A DNA stretch of 64,000 nt from Anastatus disparis (Eukaryota; Arthropoda; Insecta; Hymenoptera; Eupelmidae). Made by a program: the position numbers and the translations under genes. Position 1 is the first letter of the stretch. Each line of letters begins with the position of its first letter. Location of the stretch: assembly GCA_017163975.1 (NCBI GenBank), contig JAFFSR010000251.1:9796001-9860000 (forward strand). The letters run 5' to 3'. The notes under the pieces are model-generated. The model was not told where the DNA came from. It did not search any database and worked only from the letters and a program-made list of their open reading frames with translations. Shown here one piece after another: positions 25,865-38,189 of the stretch.

Positions 25865-28800
25865 GAGGCACATTCGCACAATGAGAAAAATATTAGGAAA
25901 AAAATTACTTTTTAACTTTGGTCATATGGAAAAATTACTGTTTAAAAATGAAAAATTCAGTTATATCCGTTAAAATCTACTTTTTCTAAAAGTTTTTTAT
26001 TTATAATTATTCAAAACTTTCTTTTATATTATTTCTGATATTATTTCAAAATAAATTTTGTTTATCATCACAAAACTTTCTCTGTCAGGACACAAACACA
26101 AAAAGCCAATATCTTCTACAGACTTGGCCATAAAAATCTCAACGAAACAATCTTAATTTAAGTACCCTAATACTAAAACTAGCAATTTCCAAAGAAGAAA
26201 AAAAGAATTAGTCAAAGCAATTCTCTAAGCGAAAAATTTCTTCATCTCCTTTGATAAGTAAAAGAAAAGAATAGAAAAAAAGCTATTCACCCTCTGTATT
26301 TGAACTGACGTCACTTATTCCGCTTATCGTTCACCCTTAGGGAGCATCGGCTTCTTATTCTTCTTTTTTCCCCTCTATATTTATGTTTTTATCAGTTTTG
26401 CGCGCGCTCAAGGAATGAAAAGCGCAGCACACGTGCGGCTATTGTCGTTAAGAGGAAGGGATTTCTGGAATGTTTATGTGTATGTTTATTCGATGAAACG
26501 TAGTAGGTTATAAGAGATTTTGTACCTTCAATTCTACGCATATAATAGTCAAAATGCCTTGGAATAGCTTCAGCTGAAATCTCGAAAAATCAATATCAAT
26601 GGATTTCAGAGGAAAATGATTAACATTTGAATCCTGATTTTTATGTTAAAGATATTTATAAACACAAATTTATTACAAGAACGTTTTAAAAGCTCTTGAA
26701 AAATAAAAATCACTAAAAATTTGGAAATATGTTCTATTTAGTATTCACAAGACACAAAAAAAATTTTAAAGGTCAAGGACAATATGATGACAAGTTGTAA
26801 AATATTGAAAATAATAATTTGTAACTATTTATTGCTAAATCAATTGTAAATGAATATACTTGAAACTTTGGCAAACTACTATGTATAAAATTCTAAGCGT
26901 GTCTATAAAAAAATACAATTTACTAAATATAAAAACTACTCTGGTTAAATTTATATTTTAAACGGCTAAATTTTTATTTTTTTTATCTTTCTGTTAGAAA
27001 GAAATAGTTTACGATCTAAATGGAGTAAATTATTGAATGTTACGTAATTTTGCAAAAAAGTTTGTAAAAATGATCATTTTTTATTCAATCATAAAATTTC
27101 TAATTTTTTTCTCTTGAAAAGTACTGATTTTTAAAAGAAAATTGATAATTTATTTAAAAATTAAATTTCTTTTTCCATCGAAAAAGCGATCGTCCACTTA
27201 ACATACAAACCGATTCAATTTCGCTAAACTTTTCTTTTGAACGAACCAAAAAGCTTCAAAGCAATACGCATATTTGGGGTTGTGGTTGGACTAAAGCCTA
27301 CTATTCTCGTATGGAATTCAATAGATAGATTTCTAGTGGGAAAGGAAACTAATATTTGGAATATAGTGATTGAGAAAATGCTACTATATTATGGTTGGGA
27401 TATTGGAGATTGAGTTTAGTTGGGTGAGAAGAGGAATGTGATATTATTGTGATTTAGTAAAAATTTTGGTTAGTTTTTTTCAATATATTTATAACATTGT
27501 TAGAAAAATGTGTAAATAAAAAGTTATTTTATGTATTTAAATTAAATTATATTAATCTTTACAGGGCCAGTGGTTACTTTAGTGACTGAACGGCAATTAA
27601 AGATTAATACTAAAAGTTAATAAACATTTGTCACTCTCAAATTTTCATAAAAAAGGATTAAAAAAAAAATAAAATTCATAATCTGCATTGAAAATAAACG
27701 AAACAAGCTTTATAGTAATCAACTAAAATTAATTATGCTCATTCTTTCTAAGCCTTTACTCTTATATATTTACTCAATATCCTAATAAAGCATTATGACA
27801 AAGAGTTACTGCTAGCATATTCAAATTCAATTAGATAAGTTCTTAATTAAAAGCCACGAAACACACGTGCGCGCATACACACACGTACATACGTATTTAT
27901 ATACAGAATAAACAAAGGTAAATGTAGAACAACTTTCTCTTCCTATCTCTTTCTCTTTCTCTCCCTCTCATTCACTCTCAATCTCTTTAAGTTTATAAAT
28001 AGAAGAGAATATGCACCCCAATGGAATAATCAGTGGACGCGAAACGACGACTAATCATTGTATCCTAGATATAATAGCATGATGATTTTCAAGCTATCAT
28101 AGCAACGAAAATACTAAGGAATCAGAGGATCGGAATCATGCATCTTATTCATATTATTTATTTATGTTGAGTAACCAAAATGATTCTTGCTTTTATTGTA
28201 CGAATTTTTCTTTATAAAACCAATAAAATAGATTTACTTGAAGACTGTTGGGATTTGTTTTTAAGAGTTATTATCATCGACTTGTAAGCCATGTCCCCTG
28301 ACGTATTTCTTCGTGTGCTTAGACATTCGCTTACGCGTGTATATCCCAAAAGGAAGTATATGAAGGGCCCAGGGAAAAAAGGGGAAATACCTTTTTTTGA
28401 CAATTTCGAGTTTAATACTGATTCGTATATTTTTTTGGATTCGTAAATCAGTTTAAACTACCTTATTCTACTTAAAACATTTGTTTATCTAGTTTTTCAA
28501 AGCTTTTAATCTCAACGTTTACTTGTATTTGATGAGAAAAAATTAAAATAAATTTACATTTATTGAAAAATGAAATTCGGACGATCCTTCTTTTCTCCCT
28601 GGACCTTTCATATACCTTTCTTATTTCTCGAACATCGGAAAGAAGAACGTTTATGGACAATTCCAAAAATGTTATTGCACAGTAACATGTTATATATTAT
28701 TTTATTTGGTGGTAGCTTGGTTATAAAATATCACGCTTTAGTAACATCAACACTAACACTCTAGTAACGTTTTCTATAAACTTAGTAGACATTTATCCAA

Positions 28801-29776
28801 TGAATATAATGATTATTTTCTGATTTTTTCGATGAAATTTTTTTCAAAACTTATTATGCTATAATAGCAAGTTAAAAGCAATGGATTATAGCTAGAATTT
28901 TCTCTCTAGAGTGTTTTTTGTTGCATTAACTTCGATTAAAGCAGAGAGTTGATAATCGTTGCATGGCTATCGGCAATTGATGTTACTGAACGACGACGAT
29001 GAGAGTTACGTACATATATATGAAGGTTTTGACGAGAGGGCTTTTGATTGTTTTGAGGTTTTCAGGATGATGTACAAAATTGGATTTTGGTTTACATAGC
29101 CTGTTATTAGAATTATGTGGAAAGTTCAGTGTAGGATCACGGAGAGGATTATACTGAATTACTATCTTTCAAATTTATTAATTTTTATTAATTAATCTCA
29201 ATTTCAATTAACTTTTATTAATTAAAATAGATACTTAATCATTTGTTACATTAAATATAAAAACTGGAATTAAATTAATCTTTTAATGCTCAGAGAAACG
29301 TTCACTTTAATTTTCATATTTCTTTACATTTATTGCATAGTAAAGTTATTAATTACTGTACATTAATCGAAAATTGTAAAAACTTTAAAAATCACAAAAA
29401 CGTTTTGAGTTAACAGAAATTGGTCATAAATCATCTTTACATAATTGTAATACTATTGTTCAACAATTTCCAGATCTGGGCATCAAAGGATTAAGAATAA
29501 TATATTATGGTGTCTGACTAATTACTTTCTTTTCTACTTACTTACATTATAAATACAAATTTTTATTGCTTTAATGATATATTTTTAAAATTTACATATG
29601 TAAAAAGAAGTTTTCCGTTTATTCAAAACAGTCAATGTTTATTTTAACGAAAAAAAAATAATAGAATTTCATCGCAGATAAAAGCGAGAAGAACAATAGA
29701 TGAAGTCTATTTTTTACCTACTATTTTTTCTAGTGCATCAAATTTTGGAAATGGAAAACTGGCTATGCCAGCGCGC

Positions 29777-29784
29777 TATATAAA
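29777..29784 (+). promoter_or_regulatory. TATA box of a candidate promoter
   Basis: TATATAAA is preceded by GCGCGC in a locally less AT-rich patch. An initiator-like AGTCAAT lies about 30 bases downstream at 29812-29818, the normal spacing for a TATA promoter. An ATG and a good 5' splice site follow (see the next entry). The combination, not the TATA box alone, is what makes it worth listing. Confidence 0.35.
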
Positions 29785-29812
29785 AGATTAAATTGGCATG
29801 TAAGTTACAAAG

Positions 29813-29888
29813 AGTCAATATTTAACAGTTCAACAGCATCACATACAGTCTTTTGTGAAAAAAGGTATGACGTTTGAACTAACAAAGC
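29813..29888 (+). CDS. candidate first exon, very short coding start
   Basis: Downstream of the TATA box at 29777, an ATG at 29867-29869 opens a reading frame of seven full codons (MTFELTK) that runs into a consensus donor, C|GTAAGTGAG, at 29888/29889. Short first coding exons of this kind are common in small insect genes such as cuticular or secreted proteins, where most of the protein lies beyond intron 1. I cannot find a matching second exon in the following DNA. The start of transcription is guessed from the initiator-like sequence. The product is unknown, and chance is a real alternative. Confidence 0.2.
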
Positions 29889-30502
29889 GTAAGTGAGGGT
29901 CCCTTTTTTTATATTTTTATTTGCAAATAAAAGAAAAATGTTTGAAGTATGAAGTTAGAAATAAAGTTTTTAAAATAGAATGTTCTTAAAATTACGCCCA
30001 TATTAAATATATTGTTATTATTTTAAATAATTAAAGATGAAGTATCTCAATTAAAATGGATTTTTAAAGATTAAATAATTCGACTTTAATAATAAAAGAT
30101 ATGGTGAGAAGAATAGATAACTCAGAAGTAAAACTGAAAAAATAATAAATACATTTTTCATGATAAAGCAGAATAGAAATATAAAGTGAAATTCATTTCT
30201 AAAATGTATGTGCATGAGCGTAAGCATTTATAACTTAAAAAGGGTTTAGCTGAGCTTGCTCTATTTTTTTTCATCCTGCGGTTACATTGGCGCCAGGCTA
30301 CTTTTTTAACATGTAAATACTGTCAGCATATGGATATGCTGTATAAACTTTTAACTTTAATTCACCTTCAACTTTAATAATTCATGACTATTTAACGCAA
30401 CGCACAATTAATTGTAAGCTGTACTATGGTCAATCCATCATTGTCATAAATCATTCCTCATCATAATCCACATATATCACCGCCATCGTCATGTATAAAT
30501 CA

Positions 30503-30906
30503 TTAAGGGAATGTAAAATACCGAAATTACAGTTTTATAAATTTTTTATTTTCAATCCAAAAATTAAAAAAATTTCCCCATATTACAACCTTCTATAACA
30601 TAGAGGTAGAATGAATGATAACTGGACAAAATTAAAGATAAGTCTTGAACATTCGGTTTCCTTATATATAACCAATCTTCTGCATGTATAGTAATTACAT
30701 TACGAAATTATAGTGTTATAAATTTTGTAGTTATTGCAATATTATTAATTTGACAAGACTTTTAAAAGTGTCCATTTACAGGTATTAAGCGTCCATTTAC
30801 CAGCTCTTTCATCCTATTTCAAAAAATTTTTAAATAAAGATTAAAAATTCGGGAAACTGCAATGTCGATAATTACGCAAAAATCATATACCCTGTTACAT
30901 CATCTT
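30503..30906. mobile_element. TTAAGGGAATG MITE, copy 1, interrupted
   Basis: Homologous to the cleaner copy at 51792-52029: it starts TTAAGGGAATGTAAAATACC and its right side keeps AAACTGCAATGTCG and AATCATATACCC. The right terminus is decayed. The middle is broken by the family A MITE at 30616-30805, so this copy predates that insertion. Confidence 0.7.
30616..30805. mobile_element. ~190 bp MITE, family A copy 2, nested
   Basis: Reverse-complement copy of 22543-22742. Its ends read GATAACTGGAC and GTCCATTTACCAGCT. It sits inside the 30503-30906 MITE. Confidence 0.75.
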
Positions 30907-30983
30907 GGTTTTCCACATTTATTTTACCTGAAGTGAAAACCTGATTTACTTACCAGCAAGCAAAATAGCATTTTTATGAGTGA

Positions 30984-31034
30984 AGTATTTTTTTTAAATA
31001 AGTAAATCTAATTTATTTATTTAAAAAAATACTT
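30984..31034. repeat. AT-rich hairpin
   Basis: AAGTATTTTTTTTAAATAA is mirrored by TTATTTAAAAAAATACTT around a short loop. Confidence 0.6.
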
Positions 31035-32640
31035 ATCCACTTACAACTAATGAATCCAAAAGAAATATATTTTATAATTAATTATAGGAATAAATTGCTA
31101 TATTAAGACACAATTTTCATAATACAGTTTTCCCTCAGTGCACATTTATAAAAAACTTTTATTTTCTTTATTTCGATTCTCTATTTGTACAATTTTTTCA
31201 TCAAATGCTTAAATTTTATTTATATCTTCTTTAAAAAAAAGATCCCATTCTATCTCTTTTTTTATGAATTAATCCGTTTTTCTATTGATACTTTTTTACG
31301 CTACCTTTCTTCCAATATGATTCTTTAATATACTTATATTTTTATTTCGTCTATAGTAACGTATTCATAAAAGTAATGGATTTATAAAACCATTCTGTAT
31401 TGATCTAATTTTTAACTTTTCAAGCTTTCGTTCTTTGATGAAAATTTTGATGGATTTTCAGAAATTTTAACTTTAGCGTTCAAAGTAGATTAAAAATGAC
31501 ATTATGACTTATGTATTTACTCAAAAACAAAGAATTTGAATAACTTCAAAGTCACGAAACTTCATCATTAAAATCAAAATTATTAAAACTTAGGTCAAAG
31601 GAACATTTGAAAGTTCAAAGATCATAGTCATATTGAAATGATATACTTTAACAAAAAGCCGTATTACAATTTATAAATTAATTTTAAATAAAAGTTTCAT
31701 TAAAAGTTAAAATTTATAGAGGTTTGCTTATATGAATTCATCTTTTTTTAAAACACTAAAATATTCTACTACGAAGAGAATTTTAAAATATATAATACAA
31801 AAAAATCATCAATGAAAAAATTTTATTACGAAAAGTACTTCAAATAAATTATTAGTATTGAAATAGTATGCGTTTTAATGACATAAAATTATTTAGGAAA
31901 ATCCATTAATCTTTTTCTAAAAGTTAAATTACATGAGCTTTACATAACGTACAAATTGTGTAAATTTACCAAATAAAAACCTATAAAATATTGACAAGCA
32001 ACGTAATTACAATCTAAACATAAAAGAAAGAAAACTTATATTCATGAGATAAGGCACGCTTTATAAGCTAGTCTTGTATTTGCATTCAGAGTACGCCGTA
32101 CATAAAATATTAAATACCATATTTCATTACGAAAATGGCCACGAATGTATAGTTGCTAATTTTTACAATTAGCTGAATAAAAATTGACATTTAACAATTA
32201 TAATTTTAAGAACTTATAATATTAAAAATAAAAATTTTCATTTATATTTTACTAAATTACGAGCTACATGAATTTTTTATTTGGAAATTATAAAAATTTT
32301 TATAAGGACACCACTGTAATTTTTCTGCGGGGGTGTTTGATCTAGTACATCTACAATCCCCTAAAATTTTTCCCAACTCTGTTTCTGTATTCACTCAGAG
32401 TCTGCGTGAGAAAATGCTGCTAAAGAAATCTCACGCTACAGGAGAGTTAAATTTTAGTCAATTCTATTGTTCTCTATTTCCAAACATTTTTATTGAAGTC
32501 CTAATATTATCACTGTTGAGCCAATAAATATATGGATTTGAGTTAAATCAATGCCCTTTTTTTTCTCGAAAAATATCTGAAAAAATTCTCAGATTTTTCG
32601 TAGGAAATTATACCTTAAAAGTGGTTTCCAGAAAATTTTC

Positions 32641-32830
32641 GTATGTATGCGTGTGCGTGAGCACGTATGTGTATGTGTGTGTGTGTATGTGTATTCATTA
32701 CGCCAATTAGATCTTGAAAACTACTCGATGGATTTGCTTCAAATTTTTCATACAATTTATATTTTGTCTTTTTTAATGAAAAAAAAAAAATTTAATTTTT
32801 ATGAGTATTTTTTTAATATAAGAAGCTTTC
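32641..32830 (-). repeat. inverted single copy of the ~150 bp repeat plus GT tract
   Basis: The phrase AATTAGATCTTGAAAACTAC followed by TCGATGGATTTGCTTCAAAT is the reverse complement of the unit in the arrays at 51.6-52.4 and 59.6-60.3 kb. The GT-rich tract 32641-32695 corresponds to the ACACAC run beside the unit at 52410-52430. Confidence 0.7.
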
Positions 32831-34766
32831 GCTTCATTTGATAATTTTAAACGTTTTCTCAAAATTGGAAAGCAATCGATGAACTCATTTAAGAGACAAC
32901 TTGGAATAACAGAAAAGTAAAATAGATATCTGTCGATATACAACAACTTATTAGGATAATTTTTAAAATCTAATAATTCAATATTTACACTTCAAAAAAG
33001 TCTTTCATTTTTAGTAAAAATAATTATTTAAACTTTTGATAAAAAAAATGAATTTATTTAAATTTTTTGACTTTTTGTTTATTTTTTAAATTTGTGTTTT
33101 TTTTCTTTATAAAAAAGCATGAAAATTTATGCGTCTATTAAATCTTACAGTAGAACATAACCTCTTCTTTTTTTGTTTAATATAACATAATTAATTGGCA
33201 CGATTGATAGCCAGAAAACGTATACAGAAGGGTAGGCAATATATACATATTCACGATGATGTGCAAAATCTATAAATAGTTACTAATAATCGTGAGTTCC
33301 ATCTAGAGTTAATATTATTTCGATTATTAATGTTTACTTCAACCAAACTTTTGTTTTAGTTTATTGATTAAAAAACATTCTAACAATTATTGAGCTGTTG
33401 TAAAGGTAAATATTAAATGTGCGTGTTTACTCAATAAGTAAATATAATATTGTAACTATTACAATATCAATGATTTCTGTAAACATATGTATATTTAACA
33501 ATAATTAAATAGAGGTGACCGTTACAATATCCAGCTAACTAAAGCATAACTCATTTCTCAATGCGGTGGAATCCCTTACAGATTATATCTACACATCCAA
33601 AGGTCAATATATTTCATAATCTAGAATTAAAAAGATTAGAAATATAATTTAATTTTTTCATTTGGATATAGTTTTTTTTATAAAAAAATATTTATTTTAA
33701 TGCTATGTGTAATATTTTCATAGATTCTATATTATCGGATCTATTTTAGTTTCAAAATTTTTATCAAGGATTAATGTTATTTGCATTAACTTTTGAAAAA
33801 TACAAATATTACATTATGTATTTAAAAAAATTATGTTTACCGCATTCAATATGGTACAATGTCAATAAACAATGACACGCACTTTAAACAAAATATTCAT
33901 CGTATAAATAAAATTTAAACGATAGAACTTGATTTCTCTTTGATTTAGAAAATTATTGCGTATACATTTATTTATAATTATAAATCTATAGTGAATAATC
34001 TAACCAAGTGATAATTTATTATAGTAATAAAAATAATCAATCACAATTAAAACAATACCTCGCTTGAATTGTTTTGCTTTATTGATCGTCGTTTACGTTT
34101 GAGGTATTTTCAAACATTAAGTCTTAATGCCAATCTGAGGTTAAAATAAATATTGAGTATAATTTGTGTTATCTACCCACAAGATTACATGTTCACGGAT
34201 ATATGTTCGAAAAATTTATAATACCATTATAATTGAGCTATAAACTTTTGTTCTTGACGCGTACAGTCGGATTACTTTTTTTTTCTGCTTACAATCTAAA
34301 AGAATGTGATAAGATTCAGTATCTTCTTTTCTATCTAGTAAGACAAAACTTCGAGCATTTTTTTTTTGTTTTTTGTTCGTTTCATTTTCTTGAAATTGCA
34401 GAGTTCTAAGTCTGTATACTTTAGGAATCCTTGCCCGAAGGGTTTCCCGAATATTTTTTACTTGTTAAATGGTATACAAAGGTTTTTTCATCTTGGATTT
34501 TTTTTATTCAAGAATATCTAAAATAAGAATACGATATTTTGTATTACAAAAGTTATTCATAATTAAAAAGTTTAATTATTAGTGTACAAAAGTAGTATTT
34601 CATAATAATAGTTGTTTATCTTATTATTTGCAATTGTGCCGTCTGTTAGCAAAAATATATTTTATTTTATCAATTTTGAACGAGTTTTTTTATCTTTTTT
34701 CATTACTTTGTGACTTGTTACTTTTCTCATATCAGCTAAGATGCTGTTTAAAATCTACTTTTTTTT

Positions 34767-34866
34767 CTATTCCTGTTCAATTTCTATTCTATTCTTATTC
34801 TATTCCATTTCTATTCCATTTGTATTCTATTGTTTTTCTATTACTTTTCTATTTTATTCCTACTCT
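34767..34866. repeat. TTCTATT-type short tandem repeat
   Basis: About 100 bases of imperfect TTCTA/TTCTATT units, with variants CTATTCCATT and CTATTCT. Not coding. Confidence 0.8.
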
Positions 34867-35740
34867 AACATTTTTGAGAAAATAATCTTGAAAATTGAAC
34901 TTAGGTCTTTTTGAGTGACAATAATATCTTTTAAGACAAGGGTTTTACAATTTTCTATCATTTTAATTTTAAAGATGATTCATTTTAATAAACATTAAAT
35001 TTTTATCAGATATACGAATGTTTATCGTATCATAAAAATTATCATTAAATAAGAATAAAAACAATAGAGAAACATACGGCCAAAGAAACTTAATAAAAAA
35101 ATAAAATAAAAAGAAAAATACTATAATAATACTATGAGTATAATCGATTCAATACTTTTTTATAGCGTCTCATACATAGAAGGATCGTTAAACGTTTCCA
35201 TTTTACCCTTGTTTTGAAGTCAAATATCCTAATACTCATGAAAAGTTCATCTGATTTCCTAATACTTAAAGAAGTCAATGACTTTATGCGGGATATTGTT
35301 TTCTATAAAAATGTATTGCTTTTCTTCATAATTTTAGTGTATGAACAAACTAAAAATATGCTATACTATTTTTTCGGAAATGTCTCTAATGTTAATATCA
35401 ATGTAGATTATCAAAAATTTTTTATTTATTGCAGTTATATAATTATTAGATTATCATTTATAAAGATAAATACAATTAATAATACAATTGATATTTTGTT
35501 TATTTTAATGATTTATTTAAATTTTTATAAATGTACAAGTTTTTTTACTTTGTTTTTGTTAAAGTTATGCTACTAAAAAATAATAATACCAAAATAACGC
35601 TGTTCGTGAATTAGTACGTATCTCACCGATTTTGTTGAAACTGCGAGATATATTTTCTTACATAAAAATATGAAATAAGCTAAAGTCGTAGTCGCAAGCA
35701 TTTAATAGATTGGAAGCTAGATCATAAGGTGGTACACCCA

Positions 35741-35777
35741 ATAGATGGAAGGTTAATGCTAATAGATGGATGGATTA
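35741..35777. repeat. short ATAGATGGA minisatellite patch
   Basis: AATAGATGGAAGG then AATAGATGGATGG. A small relative of the larger GATGGG minisatellites at 37.4 and 49.9 kb. Confidence 0.5.
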
Positions 35778-35991
35778 CGTGACACTTTCATTCACCAAAA
35801 TAATAAACTTTTATTCCTACCCCAACAGGGATCGCCATTTTATTAACTCGAAAAGCAGTCCGAAAGTAAGATATAACTGACTTTTAAAACACTAGTAGGA
35901 ATAAAGTACTTTTTCATACTCAGGGCGTGAAATTCAATTTTTAATATTTATTCTTAGAGGCTAAAATAGTTATCTTTTACTCATGGGCAAA

Positions 35992-36127
35992 ATAGTATAT
36001 TACGGTACAAGAGACGAAAGTTGAAGTTCTGCCACTGCGTAAAGTTTTCGCCTGAGATGAAGCCGAGGGCGTCAAATCACGCAGTGGTGGACCTTCAACT
36101 TTCATCTCGTGTACCGTATACTATTTT
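35992..36127 (+). repeat. hairpin module copy 1
   Basis: Left edge ATAGTATATTACGGTAC, right edge GTACCGTATACTATTTTT. The arms at about 36001-36044 and 36074-36120 pair with a few mismatches. The loop holds GAAGCCGAGGGCGTCAAA. It shares edge and loop motifs with the modules at 42627, 46599 and 63854, while the stem sequence itself differs. Confidence 0.8.
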
Positions 36128-36239
36128 TCTTGATTCCCGGTGGAAAATACGATTATATTGAAAGTCCAATGACAAAACTGTAATAAAATTTGATGCCCGC
36201 CCGACATTTGCGGTACGAGCGTAAGTGTCGCTGGTCGGA

Positions 36240-36251
36240 GGGGGGGGGGGG
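36240..36251 (+). repeat. run of 12 G
   Basis: A homopolymeric G run, exceptional in this AT-rich DNA, lying between hairpin module 1 and the 36.5 kb foldback. It may include a sequencing or assembly length error. Confidence 0.85.
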
Positions 36252-36475
36252 TATCGAAAAAATCACGCACATAAATAAACAAAACACAAAAAATCTAAAG
36301 TTATTTGTACGACAGATTAATTTCTAGAAAACAATATAAAATATTTATTCTTTTATTAATTTTTTTAAATACTCTAAAAATAAAATTGTCATACAAATAA
36401 CATTAAAGCAATACAAATAGGTTTTTTTGTACATGCTACATTCAAAAAGATACAAGTTAAAGATATAGTGACAGA

Positions 36476-37209
36476 TCCAAAATTATATTAGTTGGTATAT
36501 CTATATATAAAAAATACAGAAGACAACGCATTTGTTTTTCAGATGTATGGATAAATCTTACGAAACCATTAAAATTCTTGTTTCTGCATCAAACCTCGGA
36601 AATCAGAGATGGCACATCTCGTTGCTATAAAACAAATAAAGCTCACTATATTTAGAATGATTATTAGAATAGTCATTTAAGAGAAATTGGAAATAATGAC
36701 AATTTTATTCAAACTTCAAGTGTTATCCGTTCACGTGAAAAATACAAATTTCGCTATTAAGAAAAAGACTATTTTTCTTTAATTCTGAAACTCACAAAAA
36801 ATATTGTTTTGCAATCACTATAAATACTTTTAAAAAGACAATTTTATCGATAAGCACCTCTTCCTTCTTTTCATTTTGTGAAAGATTGATTGCAAAACAA
36901 TATTTTTTGTGAGTTTCAGAATTAAAGAAAAATAGTCTTTTTCTTAATAGCGAAATTTGTATTTTTCACGTGAACGGATAGCACTTCAAGTTTGAATAAA
37001 ATTGTCATTATTTTCAATTTTTCTTAAATGACTATTCTAATAATTATTCTAAATATAATAAGCTTTATGTGTTTTATTGCAACGAATTAATTAGCGCTAT
37101 TTAGAGAGATGTGCCACCTCTGATTTCGGAGGTTTGATGGAGTAACAACAATTTTAATGGTTTCGCAAGATTTATCCATATAGATATACTAACCAACATA
37201 ATTTTGTAT
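36476..37209. mobile_element. long inverted repeat (foldback element)
   Basis: Arms of about 330-345 bp (about 36476-36820 and 36884-37209) around a ~60 bp spacer. A stretch of about 140 bp in each arm, next to the spacer, is nearly identical by eye. The outer parts are more diverged and carry small indels. It encodes nothing visible. The flanks carry hairpin module 1 on the left, and on the right a sequence at about 37345-37372 that is the inverse of 36113-36150. The composite may therefore span about 35992-37375. Confidence 0.85.
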
Positions 37210-37289
37210 CTTGTATGTTTGGCATAATAAACAATCTATCAACAAACTCTGTTACGAGCATACGTAGCGAAAACTCTGGCAATGAGTAA

Positions 37290-37375
37290 AAGCGTGGTTT
37301 TCATCATCGAAAACAAAAGTGAAACCACGTAATTTCCACCAGGGCATCAAGAAAAAGTAGTTTTCTCATAACCGT
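37290..37375. repeat. right-hand hairpin flank of the 36-37 kb composite
   Basis: AGCGTGGTTTTCAT pairs with GTGAAACCACGT around a ~14 bp loop. The following CACCAGGGCATCAAGAAAAA is the reverse complement of TTTTTCTTGATTCCCGGTGG at about 36122-36141, with small differences, so it looks like the opposite end of the same element. Confidence 0.6.
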
Positions 37376-37440
37376 GATTGATTTTTTTACCCAGTTTCCA
37401 ATAAGAAATTTACTTTTTGTGTCTTAGAGCTATACTTAAT

Positions 37441-37726
37441 GGTGGATGAGTTGATGTATAAATTGAGTAATGGGTACGTGGTTCAATGAATTCATAGGTG
37501 GATTCATAGGGCAATGAATCGATAAATATGACGATGGGTCGATGAGCGGATAAATAATTTTGTCGATGGGTCGATAAATGAATATATCGATGAGTTGATC
37601 GACCGATGGGTGAATAGATGAATTGGTCGATAAATTGATGGGTGAATAGATGAATTTGTTGATAAGTTGATAGACAGATAGATGAATTTGTTGATAGGTT
37701 GATGGGCCGATGGGCGGATAATTAGT
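37441..37726 (+). repeat. GATGGGTCGATAAATTGATG-like minisatellite
   Basis: A degenerate array of short units such as GATGGGTCGAT, GATGAATTGGTCGATAAATT and GTTGATAGGTTGATGGGCC. Unit edges vary between 8 and 12 bp. The same family occurs at 49886-50212, where the second part is inverted. Confidence 0.8.
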
Positions 37727-38029
37727 CGATCGTATTCTTATATATATTTCATTACATAATTTAGGCTACAGTATTATGTGTGGTATTGCTTGCAATACTG
37801 TATGTAGTATTTTATGCAGTTCATTTTCGTAAGGGTTAAATCTAATAATATATCTGTATATAATTATCTTTCCGAATATAATACTTGTACGAATTAGTAA
37901 AATTGTGTTTAAATTTTAATTAAATCTAAAAATTAAGTTGGAAATTGATAATTATTATTATAAATTTTATGTTCATTTAATAAAACATCAAATAAAAACC
38001 TTCGTTCTATGTCTTTAATGTCAGGATTG

Positions 38030-38189
38030 CCCTGGTAGAAATGTGAGCATAAAAAATGGTGTATATAAAAATTGAAGGTTATTATAGTAATAATAATGCC
38101 AAAGAAATGGCCATAAAATGTTAAAAAAAGCGTTTCCATTTCTACTGGTCATAAAATGGTAATACAAAGTGTTTCAATTTCTACCGGGG
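38030..38189. mobile_element. 160 bp MITE, CCCYGGTAGAAAT ends
   Basis: Left end CCCTGGTAGAAATGTGA, right end (inverse) CCCCGGTAGAAATTGAA. A third internal copy of the motif lies at about 38130-38146 (CATTTCTACTGGTCAT). It is non-coding. No secure target duplication, so the superfamily is open. Confidence 0.7.

Larger units (their letters stand above)
25865..30502. other. AT-rich DNA with regulatory-like islands
   Basis: No complete gene supported. Less AT-rich islands lie at about 26280-26560, 27180-27430, 27850-28100, 28900-29160 and 29690-29900. Two of them contain CACGTGCG (26430-26437 and 27864-27871). CT-rich tracts occur near 27930-27990. A candidate promoter and first exon near 29.8 kb is listed separately. 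Confidence 0.5.
30907..35740. other. AT-rich DNA, no gene seen
   Basis: No coding sequence supported; the longest frames are AT-driven peptides rich in Ile, Phe, Asn and Lys. A 25-bp-arm hairpin lies at 30984-31034. A reverse-complement copy of the ~150 bp repeat (32641-32830) and a TTCTA-type minisatellite (34767-34866) are listed separately. Confidence 0.5.

Noticed and set aside
25677..25865. 62-codon open frame with Arg/Gly-rich product
   Set aside because: Lies entirely inside the GC-rich MITE at 25362-25864.
35214..35576. 120-codon plus-strand open frame, the longest in the first 50 kb
   Set aside because: Rich in Ile, Phe, Asn, Tyr and Lys as expected from AT-rich noncoding DNA; no motif, no homopolymer-independent signal.
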